Assembly (NCBI RefSeq): GCF_000014805.1
Contig: NC_008570.1
Location: 2,237,001 to 2,301,000 of the forward strand
Source of the DNA: Aeromonas hydrophila subsp. hydrophila ATCC 7966
GTDB taxonomy: Bacteria > Pseudomonadota > Gammaproteobacteria > Enterobacterales > Aeromonadaceae
Direction: 5' to 3'
Length of the DNA: 64,000 nucleotides
Shown piece by piece: positions 1 to 6,191 of this stretch. The position numbers and the translations under genes are program-made. Every line of letters starts with the position of its first letter. Position 1 is the first letter of the stretch. The notes under the pieces are model-generated. The model had not been told where the DNA came from and searched no databases. It saw only the letters and a list, made by a program, of their open reading frames with translations.

Positions 1-12
1 TGCATATAAAGT

Positions 13-168
13 TTAGGTTGGTTTAACTGGTGGAGGTGGAGGTGGTGGTGTTGGCGCTGGTGGTGCTCGAGTAGGTTTTACAGTACTATTCACATTAGGC
101 TTACTATCACCTTTTTGGACATCTCTTGTATATCCTTCATTTATCGGTCGAGATTTATTGCTAGTCAT
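13..168 (-). CDS. Small proline-rich peptide, 51 aa, unknown function
   Basis: I do not recognise this ORF. It starts with ATG at 168 and stops with TAA at 13-15. The N-terminal half is polar and the C-terminal third is a proline tract (seven consecutive Pro preceded by APPAPT). Its start lies inside the stop of the upstream membrane-protein gene: the bases ATGACTAG hold both the new ATG and the old TAG, an 8-base overlap typical of translational coupling. A purine-rich stretch (AGGAGAAAAAAA) before the ATG can act as its ribosome site. Pairing with a membrane protein suggests a small accessory peptide. It was too short for ordinary ORF calling. Confidence 0.45.
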   Translation of the reverse strand: MTSNKSRPINEGYTRDVQKGDSKPNVNSTVKPTRAPPAPTPPPPPPPVKPT

Positions 169-826
169 TTTTTTCTCCTAAAAAATCTGTTGGGATGGCT
201 TCAATAACCAGTTTTCCTCTCTCCTTAGATATATATATTGTAGGAACATCATAACAGTGTGCGGAATCAGAATATCGATAAACAGAAACTTCAGACAATA
301 CAATCTCTTGTAGATCATTTTTATCAGAATGCGAAACGACTCTTCCCTGATAGGTCAACTCACTCTCTCTATCACGAACGTAGACCCAGTCAATCTCTTG
401 GGAGTTTAGATAGTAAGCGTATAGATTTTCATCACCATATTTATTAGAAACACCAAACTTCCTAGCTATTTTATTGAAAGCCTTAAAATTGACCAGCCAT
501 GATGAGAATAATGCTATGGGTAGAGCAAGAATTACGGCGAAGAATATTTCCCATGCCTCAATTCCTCCACCACCATTCAGCGCACTTGTCCATATACTAA
601 TGTTTGACCATTCAACCATTGATATGGGCTTTATCAAGTAGTCAATGAAGTTGTTTATATAGATGATTAATTGTAGTAAGGCGTAAGATGCCATTCCCAG
701 CGTCAGAGAGTATAAGCTAAACTTAAAAGAGTCCCATTTTGAGTGATTTGTTAATTTGTCACATATAATAGTAGCTATTATACCTGGTGTAAGTATCAGT
801 ACTAATGATACAACTAGTTGATTCAA
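161..826 (-). CDS. Membrane protein, DUF6338-like, 221 aa
   Basis: Predicted inner-membrane protein of unknown function. Two hydrophobic helices lie near the N-terminus (about residues 3-20 and 38-58) and a third at about 93-113, followed by a roughly 100-residue polar C-terminal domain that should face the cytoplasm. The layout (N-terminal helices beginning with an L-T-P-G-I turn, soluble tail) resembles the DUF6338 family, but that match is from memory. The start codon is TTG at 826, supported by AGAAGGA seven bases upstream. The gene is AT-rich compared with the chromosome and ends overlapping a proline-rich mini-ORF. It sits at the left end of a defence-rich prophage segment, so a phage-exclusion or accessory role is possible but unproven. 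Confidence 0.5.
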   Translation of the reverse strand: MNQLVVSLVLILTPGIIATIICDKLTNHSKWDSFKFSLYSLTLGMASYALLQLIIYINNFIDYLIKPISMVEWSNISIWTSALNGGGGIEAWEIFFAVILALPIALFSSWLVNFKAFNKIARKFGVSNKYGDENLYAYYLNSQEIDWVYVRDRESELTYQGRVVSHSDKNDLQEIVLSEVSVYRYSDSAHCYDVPTIYISKERGKLVIEAIPTDFLGEKND

Positions 827-964
827 GGGGTATCCTTCTAGCTTCTAGTGATATATTAGGAGGTAAAGTTAATTAGCTATGTCACTAGGTGCCGCCACCC
901 AATTTAAAACCACAATCGTGAATTTTAACAATGTATTATGGGTGATGGCTTCCATCTTTATATA

Positions 965-1360
965 TTACTCGAATCGTATTGTGTTATCTCTCCAGTCAAG
1001 CCCTTCACCTATTGCATCGAAGGTGCTTTTAAGTGCCAAGGCATGAGTCTCGCCTCTGCCATGGATGCCACAGTCCTGGCATTCACAGAGGTAGAATGTG
1101 TCGCTGATCTTGTAGATGCTCAGTTCATGAAGGCCGCATTGTGGACAGTCTTCAGTCAGGAGATACGCTGCCTCTTTCTTTTTAAGCCATGCGTTCATGA
1201 TGACGGCATTGATTTCTGAGCGGGCTTTGTTGGTAGCTCCTCTCAACCTATCCTCATGATCACGAATCTCTTGCGCCAACTGGGGATTGAACTGTCCGTT
1301 GACCCAGTTTGCCGGGTTCTCTTCCGGGAAGTCTTCAAAATACTCTGACCATTCACCCAT
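965..1360 (-). CDS. Zinc-ribbon hypothetical protein, 131 aa
   Basis: Unrecognised small soluble protein. The C-terminal half carries a four-cysteine arrangement, CPQC about 25 residues before CECQDC, which should bind one zinc ion like a rubredoxin-type ribbon. The N-terminal half is charged and helical, with a probable coiled segment (LAQEIRDHEDRLR). I start it at ATG 1360 and not at the first in-frame ATG (1408) because AAGGAG lies just upstream of 1360. The gene probably belongs to the replication/regulation part of the prophage, since many phage early genes encode such ribbons. No closer assignment is possible by eye. Confidence 0.5.
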   Translation of the reverse strand: MGEWSEYFEDFPEENPANWVNGQFNPQLAQEIRDHEDRLRGATNKARSEINAVIMNAWLKKKEAAYLLTEDCPQCGLHELSIYKISDTFYLCECQDCGIHGRGETHALALKSTFDAIGEGLDWRDNTIRFE

Positions 1361-1819
1361 AGGGTTTCTCCTTGTCAGCAGTGGATAAACATGTCCGTGT
1401 CGTTCCAAAGTAGGGTAGTGGAAACTAATGAAAAATAGCTACCGCCCCTGGGTTACAGCCCCCAGATTGCTGCTTTTAACCGGTGATCAGATGAAAGTTC
1501 CTTGTCTTAGGTAAGCCTTGCATGGCGCTTGGGCACCGTGCAGGAAATCGTATCTCAAATGGTGCCGATTGTTGAGCGAAAAGTAGGGGGATTTGAGAGA
1601 GGATCGCAGATTTTGCAGAGGGGGAGTTGTAAGGAGGAGGGGGGGGGCTTGCCCCCTAGATGCTTGGAGGGCGTTGTGATTGGAAGCAAAAGACTAAAAT
1701 TTAGGTATTCCAATGGGTTCCATTCGTTTCGGGGGCCACAGTATACTTGATCGGATTTTCGTCTGGATGGAGGTCTTCCCTTTCACAGGTGTCAGCACTT
1801 GGTATGGGGATAGTGCTAT
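1361..1819. other. Non-coding stretch before the HipA-like gene
   Basis: No convincing gene. It contains one copy of a degenerate repeat block that recurs near 4.5 kb, a G-rich run around 1639-1648 followed by a short hairpin (GGGGGCTTGCCCCC), and the AT-rich leader of the HipA-like kinase. Short ORFs here lack ribosome sites and family resemblance. Confidence 0.4.
1499..1640. repeat. Degenerate direct repeat, copy A
   Basis: Shares ordered words with the block at 4523-4648: TCCTTGTCT, then CTCAAATGGT, seven variable bases and GTTGAG with identical spacing (1554-1576 here, 4565-4587 in copy B, 20 of 23 bases equal), then CAGATTT and GGGGGAG. The pair brackets the HipA-like/DUF3037 segment in direct orientation. 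Confidence 0.4.
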
Positions 1820-2605
1820 TTGCAAGATATTCAACCCAAGTTGCTCACAGTTGAGCCCGTGCCTTATCATGTCACACGCATCATTGAAGTCATGCGAGAG
1901 GGGAGCACTGGTGCTCGCTTGTGTGAATGTCATGATGGGCAACTGTATGTTGTCAAAACCCTTGATGAGGTCACCCCGAGGCAGCTGATAGCTGAATGGG
2001 TGTGCAGTCATTTAGCTCAAGCGTTTGGCCTGATGACCCCCGAATGTCGCCTGGTTGAGGGGATTCCTGAGTTAATGAAACTTCAGGGAGGTCATTCTTT
2101 CTGGGATGACGATACTGTCGGGTTTGCATCACGGTTCCATGGCAACACCATGGCCGTGAACATGGCGATGGCCAGAGCTACGCCTTCTCAGCTAAAGACG
2201 GATATCCTAGTGTTCGATGTCTGGATCAAGAATGGGGACCGGACGCTGTCCGACTTGGGTGGAAACGTAAACCTGCTCTTCGATACAGCCAGCGCTCCCC
2301 CATTTGTTGTTTTTGACCACAACTTGGCACTGCTGCCAGAGGAAGAGGACATCAAGATCCGTAGCAACCATGTCTTCTCTGGTGACAATGCCGGGATCTC
2401 ACTCAATGACATCGCAACACAAGATGAGTATATTGAACGCATGGTTCAGGCCATGAGCCAGTTGCCCCAGGTCATCGCCGCAATTCCACCTCATTGGAGG
2501 GAGGAAGCGAACAACCAGCTGGGAGGCGGGGACATCATTGATGATGTCGTGATGCCTCTTCTGGGACGGTTTGAGAATCATTTTTGGAGGTGGATAGAGC
2601 TATGA
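1820..2605 (+). CDS. HipA-like Ser/Thr kinase domain protein, 261 aa
   Basis: A compact HipA-type protein kinase, a fold used by toxin kinases that phosphorylate translation factors. Visible kinase features: a strand ending in VVK (Lys46, nucleotide-binding lysine), AEW (Glu59), the catalytic NGDR at 138-141 with Asn149/Asn151 downstream, and the metal-binding Asp166 in VVFDHN. At 261 residues it is much shorter than HipA (about 440) and lacks the HipA N-terminal subdomain. The proposed start is TTG at 1820; ATG 1892 is an alternative but would cut the first conserved strand (VTRII). The stop overlaps the next gene, a DUF3037 protein, by 22 bases, so the two are translated together. HipA-like/DUF3037 pairs recur on mobile DNA; the target is unknown. 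Confidence 0.75.
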   Translation: MQDIQPKLLTVEPVPYHVTRIIEVMREGSTGARLCECHDGQLYVVKTLDEVTPRQLIAEWVCSHLAQAFGLMTPECRLVEGIPELMKLQGGHSFWDDDTVGFASRFHGNTMAVNMAMARATPSQLKTDILVFDVWIKNGDRTLSDLGGNVNLLFDTASAPPFVVFDHNLALLPEEEDIKIRSNHVFSGDNAGISLNDIATQDEYIERMVQAMSQLPQVIAAIPPHWREEANNQLGGGDIIDDVVMPLLGRFENHFWRWIEL

Positions 2606-3438
2606 CACATCAAGTTGTCTACGCAGTCGTTCAGTTCCGCCCCTATCGTGAAACCGAAGAGTTTGCCAACGTGGGGGTGGTTCTATGTGCCCCTAAAGCG
2701 GGCTTTTTGGACTATCGCATTGAAACAACGCGTTTCTCTCGAGTTACCGGCTTCTTCAGTGAGCTTGATGTGAAGCTCCCGAGGATGGTGGCAAAGTTCG
2801 TGTCTGATGAGCTGCAACGGGTTCAAGAGACGAGCCTCTATCTGGGTAGCCCTGATAGCACACTTCGCCTTTTCCACGAGGCAACTAAAGCTAAAGAAGG
2901 GCTGATCTACTTCAGCCAGGCAAAGCCTGCCTTAGTGGATGGAGATTTAGCTGAGTATCTTGAAAAGCTCTACGAGCACTATGTTCACCATAGTTTTGCC
3001 AAGCAGCCCTCTGCAACCGAGAAATTGGAGACTGCAGTGAGGCAGTTGCTTGAGCAGAATGATCTCCGCAAATACTACAAGGCGGCTGATCTGGGCGATC
3101 CAATGGGACTCGTGAAGGCTAAGGTTCCCTTCATCCATCAGAAAGATGGTATGAATATGAGGGCCATACGACCCCTTAGCTTTGTATTTGGGAGGCCGAC
3201 TCCCAACAAGATCGTTGATGAAGCGGAGCAATGGGCTAACAGGTTCAAGAGGCTGTTTGGGGCTGGTATCTTAGCTCCAGAAAAAGTAATCGTACCTGTT
3301 GAGTTTCCGGATGCCAGCGAGAACCAGGCGCTTCTTCCAGCGGTTAACGAAGCAATAAAGGTTTTCAGTAACCGCTCTGTAACGATAGTTCCTGCAGATG
3401 ATGCTGGGCAGATATTAGCATTCGCCTCGAGAGTGTAA
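2584..3438 (+). CDS. DUF3037 family protein, partner of HipA-like kinase
   Basis: 284-residue soluble protein whose N-terminus (YAVVQFRPYRETEEFANVG) is typical of DUF3037, a family often encoded next to HipA-like kinases. No catalytic motif or membrane segment is visible; the rest looks alpha/beta with charged helices. It overlaps the kinase gene by 22 bases, which argues for coupled translation and a complex or antitoxin/target-adaptor relation. That function is inferred from linkage only. ATG 2584 has GGAGG upstream within the kinase reading frame. A GC-rich hairpin follows the stop. Confidence 0.75.
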   Translation: MEVDRAMTHQVVYAVVQFRPYRETEEFANVGVVLCAPKAGFLDYRIETTRFSRVTGFFSELDVKLPRMVAKFVSDELQRVQETSLYLGSPDSTLRLFHEATKAKEGLIYFSQAKPALVDGDLAEYLEKLYEHYVHHSFAKQPSATEKLETAVRQLLEQNDLRKYYKAADLGDPMGLVKAKVPFIHQKDGMNMRAIRPLSFVFGRPTPNKIVDEAEQWANRFKRLFGAGILAPEKVIVPVEFPDASENQALLPAVNEAIKVFSNRSVTIVPADDAGQILAFASRV

Positions 3439-3462
3439 CCTTAAGGTCTAACAGTCGTAAAA

Positions 3463-3487
3463 ACGCCGGCTCAGTGCCGGCGCTTTC
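3463..3487 (+). terminator. Terminator after HipA-like/DUF3037 pair
   Basis: Seven-base perfect stem CGCCGGC / GCCGGCG with loop TCAGT, 26 bases past the DUF3037 stop, followed by a weak T tract (CTTTC). It would also serve the convergent gene to the right. Confidence 0.6.
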
Positions 3488-3537
3488 ATATATGCTGTTT
3501 TAACTATCTCACTTGGCTTTTAATTATACTTATTCAA

Positions 3538-4086
3538 TTAGATACTGAATGGTTGATTTTTCGTATATTCTAAACATCCATCTTCATATGAGAATGAGGC
3601 AGCTACATCTTTATAGCTTTTTGGAGATCTTGGATGTGCTGCCGAGCATTCGATTTTACATCTTACTATAAATTTGTCTTTGTCGGTTTTATATTGATTT
3701 AAAAATGATATAGAGTTCTTTGTTATATTGTTAACTTCATCTGGATATAAACTGATGGTTGTTTGTGGGGGAATTAAATCATAGTTATTTTGTATCTGCT
3801 CTTTCTCAACGTGATAGACTCCATCACCAGCCCATATCCGAATGCTCGTTGTTAACTTGCAATCTAAAGCGGCGTTTTTAGCACTAGCATTGGTAATAGA
3901 TATCTTTATCCTGTTCCCATCGGGTTCTATGGCAAGTTTAAGAATTGGAAGGTATTCATACACTTCCAACCGCTGTTGAAGCGAGTTCGCTGTATCGACA
4001 GACTTTTTCGCATCTTTGCGTGCGAGCCATGCAACGATAACAGCGAATAAAGCTATTGCCGTGGTTACTAAATACTTCCAATCCAT
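3538..4086 (-). CDS. Membrane-anchored hypothetical protein, 182 aa
   Basis: Unrecognised. One N-terminal transmembrane helix (about residues 4-20, LVTTAIALFAVIVAWL) is followed by a short coiled segment and a beta-rich domain of about 130 residues, so the protein is probably a single-pass inner-membrane protein with a cytoplasmic or periplasmic sensory domain. I use ATG 4086; a TTG nine bases upstream is also in frame. Base composition is AT-rich, like its neighbours. It converges on the HipA-like/DUF3037 pair and lies downstream of the 4145-4390 gene on the same strand, 58 bases away, so those two may be co-transcribed. Confidence 0.5.
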   Translation of the reverse strand: MDWKYLVTTAIALFAVIVAWLARKDAKKSVDTANSLQQRLEVYEYLPILKLAIEPDGNRIKISITNASAKNAALDCKLTTSIRIWAGDGVYHVEKEQIQNNYDLIPPQTTISLYPDEVNNITKNSISFLNQYKTDKDKFIVRCKIECSAAHPRSPKSYKDVAASFSYEDGCLEYTKNQPFSI

Positions 4087-4144
4087 AGTTTCCAAACCTA
4101 ATGCTGAAGTTGATTCTTAGCTATATTTATTGCTGGTCTATCAT

Positions 4145-4390
4145 CTATTTTAATGCAAGAATAGCAGCGTAGAGAGTGAAGAATCCAAGAGTTGTGGTCC
4201 ACACCCACTGCCAGTGCTTTAGATAAAAGCTAACAATATTCCTGGCTATTTTTGCAGTCCAGTGATATTCCGTGTAAATCATTGGCATGATATAGAATGA
4301 ACCATCATTATCATTATCATTATCATTGTCATTATCAAATTCATGTATCTTGACCTCTCCATTGTACCAATTTTTTATATGTTTAATCAT
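4145..4390 (-). CDS. Small membrane protein with Asp-Asn repeat, 81 aa
   Basis: Unrecognised. Between a basic N-terminus (MIKHIKNWYNGEVK) and an aromatic-rich C-terminal transmembrane helix (about residues 58-79) lies a run of five Asp-Asn dipeptides encoded by a hexanucleotide microsatellite. The run is a whole number of codons, so gain or loss of units alters length without changing frame. The composition and single TM helix fit a small membrane-attached protein. Because it is short and repeat-containing it could be non-functional, but the ATG, the TM helix and the co-oriented neighbour favour a real gene. Confidence 0.4.
   Translation of the reverse strand: MIKHIKNWYNGEVKIHEFDNDNDNDNDNDGSFYIMPMIYTEYHWTAKIARNIVSFYLKHWQWVWTTTLGFFTLYAAILALK
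4304..4336. repeat. Hexanucleotide microsatellite (ATCATT)n
   Basis: Four perfect ATCATT units, one GTCATT and a partial unit, inside the 81-aa membrane protein gene, encoding alternating Asp and Asn on the minus strand. Confidence 0.85.
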
Positions 4391-4522
4391 ATCGATCTCT
4401 AATGCGTATTAAAAACAAATAAATCTGTCATTTATTGATTCCTGAGTGTGGAGGTTAAGCACTATAGGAAAAATCAACAGCCCTTAAGTAAACCCTACAA
4501 AAAACTAATTTTTATACATAGC

Positions 4523-4648
4523 TCCTTGTCTGACTTATGGGGTGAGTGTTTGGTAATATGATACCTCAAATGGTTCCTAGTGTTGAGTCAGTTGAAAGCT
4601 GGATAACGAGGGGAACACAGATTTGTAGGGTTGCCGTAGGGGGAGGGT
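4523..4648. repeat. Degenerate direct repeat, copy B
   Basis: Second copy of the block at 1499-1640. Both have TCCTTGTCT, CTCAAATGGT-N7-GTTGAG, CAGATTT and a GGGGGAG tract in the same order. It lies just before a phage gene remnant. Confidence 0.4.
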
Positions 4649-4670
4649 AGAGCGGGAGAAAGGCGCCCGC

Positions 4671-4862
4671 TCAGGATGGGATGCGTCGGGCAGAAGCGAT
4701 GGGCTCAGCCTTGTAAATCTCGTCACGGTGGTACTCGAGGAATTCGGCCTGCTTGGGGTTGAACGGGCCGACATTCTTGGGAAGCTCAACGCCCCACTGT
4801 TGCATAGCCTGCTCGATACTGGGTTCGGCACACAGTAGGTCACCGGCGTCAGTTAAGGAGAA
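4671..4862 (-). pseudogene. Remnant of a phage-type gene (C-terminal 63 codons)
   Basis: The minus strand is open from 4862 to a TGA at 4671-4673 and encodes a protein-like sequence (SIEQAMQQWGVELP, then FNPKQAEFLEYHRDEIYKAE) of higher GC than its surroundings. There is no usable start codon before an internal ATG, and an in-frame stop lies immediately upstream, so it reads as the 3' end of a truncated gene. I cannot name the family. It separates the HipA-like segment from the retron and marks an old breakpoint. Confidence 0.4.
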
Positions 4863-5055
4863 TCAGCTACGGTCGAACAGCTTGTCGATGGGAGATGCAA
4901 GTAGTTATGAGTGAAAAACTAGGGTGAGATTGCTAAATCCCAGCACATCTATCGCAGTTTTATGGCCTATATGTCTTGGTAACTTACTGATTCATATGCC
5001 TAGTTCAAATGTGAGATGAGGTTGTTAAGGTAGAGGGATTAGGGTATTCTTAAAG
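4863..5055. other. AT-rich leader upstream of retron RNA
   Basis: No ORF of note. The retron promoter must lie here, but no hexamer pair stands out enough to call. Confidence 0.3.
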
Positions 5056-5202
5056 GGCTCTTTAGCTTGAGACGTTTTCGTCAAGTCGGGTGATTAGCCA
5101 GACTCAAATTTATTGGGCGGTTTAAGGTTGCGAAAGGTCCGCGCCCTAAACTCGTACCTCCTTTAGGGCGCGAACCTTTCGCCTCCTGTAGTAAAGAGTC
5201 GA
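5056..5202 (+). ncRNA. Retron msr-msd non-coding RNA
   Basis: Template and primer RNA for the adjacent reverse transcriptase. Arm a1 (5056-5064, GGCTCTTTA) pairs with a2 (5192-5200, TAAAGAGTC) over nine positions with one G.U. Directly after a1 is AGC, the usual context of the branching guanosine, here G5065. An msr hairpin follows (5066-5085, GACG/CGTC core with a TTTT loop). The msd is a long stem of 21 positions, 5130-5150 with 5162-5182, one mismatch, closed by an 11-base loop. The order a1-AGC-msr-msd-a2 followed by the RT gene 53 bases later matches known retrons. The ends of the RNA are inferred. Confidence 0.85.
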
Positions 5203-5240
5203 AAGCCTAAGACTAGTTCCTAGTTCTTGGGCTTTTTGTT
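5203..5240 (+). terminator. Intrinsic terminator between retron RNA and RT gene
   Basis: Stem AAGCCTAAGACTAG (5203-5216) pairs with 5220-5234, one bulged base, loop TTC, then TTTTTGTTTT. It starts three bases after arm a2 and ends 12 bases before the RT start codon, so it would define the 3' end of the retron RNA and leave RT expression to read-through. Confidence 0.75.
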
Positions 5241-5252
5241 TTGAGGGTTGAT

Positions 5253-6191
5253 ATGGGTGTTATTTCTACATTGGCGCAAGTTTTGGACAAAAAGGCGATC
5301 TATATTGAACGTTTTTTAGTTTATGCACCACGAAAATATAGAGTATATAAAATCCCTAAGCGTAAGCATGGTTCTCGCGTTATTGCACAGCCAACAGCTG
5401 AGTTGAAAAAACTGCAGCGAGCATTCATCAATAGATCTAAAATCCCAGTGCATGAATGTGCAATGGCTTATAAGGATGGTGTTAGCATTAAGGATAACGC
5501 TCAACTGCATAGTACTAACACTTTTTTCCTGAGCATGGATTTTGAAAATTTCTTTAACTCTATAACGCCAGATTTACTATGGGGCGTATTTAATAAGTTT
5601 GGGAAAGTTATATCACCCAATGAAAAACTCTGGCTTTCTAAGCTACTGTTTTGGTGTCCAAGCAAGAAAAACAGTAATAAATTAATACTTAGTGTTGGTG
5701 CCCCAAGTTCACCTAAAGTATCAAACTTCTGTATGTATTTTTTCGATGAGTATATATCTACCTATTGTCAGGATAGAAATATAACATATTCGCGCTATGC
5801 TGATGACTTGAGTTTTTCAACTAATGAAAAGGATATCTTGTTTCAAATCCCTGGTGTGGTTAAGGAAACATTGCTAAAACTTTTTGGTAGAGATATTACT
5901 ATCAATAATAGCAAGACTGTGTTTTCATCAAAGGCCCATAATCGGCATGTAACTGGAATAACAATAACAAACGAAGGTGAACTTTCGTTAGGAAGGGAGA
6001 AGAAGAGATACATCAAGCACTTGATATTCCGATTTAAGAATGGATTGCTCGATGTGTCTGATGTTAGCTATTTAAGAGGCATATTATCATTTGCATTCTA
6101 TATAGAACCTGCTTTTAAAACATCTATGGTGAAGAAATATACAAAAGCGACCATAGATTCAATTTTTAATGGGGTAGACGATGGTAAATAA
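5253..6191 (+). CDS. Retron reverse transcriptase, 312 aa
   Basis: Synthesises the branched msDNA from the upstream RNA. Diagnostic positions, counted from ATG 5253: retron motif NAxxH (NAQLH, 82-86), RT motif A SMDFENFF (94-101) with the first catalytic Asp, VGAPSSP (148-154), catalytic YADD (182-185) and the retron VTG motif (233-235). The length is normal for a retron RT, and there is no maturase or endonuclease domain, which excludes a group II intron. ATG 5253 has GAGGG six bases upstream; an in-frame TTG at 5241 is less likely. The gene overlaps the PtuA-like gene by 11 bases. AT-rich composition marks the whole retron as imported. msDNA normally holds the toxic effector in check. Confidence 0.93.
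   Translation: MGVISTLAQVLDKKAIYIERFLVYAPRKYRVYKIPKRKHGSRVIAQPTAELKKLQRAFINRSKIPVHECAMAYKDGVSIKDNAQLHSTNTFFLSMDFENFFNSITPDLLWGVFNKFGKVISPNEKLWLSKLLFWCPSKKNSNKLILSVGAPSSPKVSNFCMYFFDEYISTYCQDRNITYSRYADDLSFSTNEKDILFQIPGVVKETLLKLFGRDITINNSKTVFSSKAHNRHVTGITITNEGELSLGREKKRYIKHLIFRFKNGLLDVSDVSYLRGILSFAFYIEPAFKTSMVKKYTKATIDSIFNGVDDGK

Noticed and set aside
1713..1988. 91-aa plus ORF overlapping the HipA-like start
   Set aside because: Other frame of the kinase leader; no ribosome site or conserved feature.
4577..4843. 88-aa minus ORF near the phage remnant
   Set aside because: Ser/Pro/Arg-rich shadow; the neighbouring frame holds the protein-like remnant.
5253..6191. Reverse transcriptase as part of a group II intron or diversity-generating retroelement
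   Set aside because: No maturase/endonuclease domain, no template/variable repeat; retron NAxxH and VTG motifs, msr-msd and Septu effectors fit a retron.
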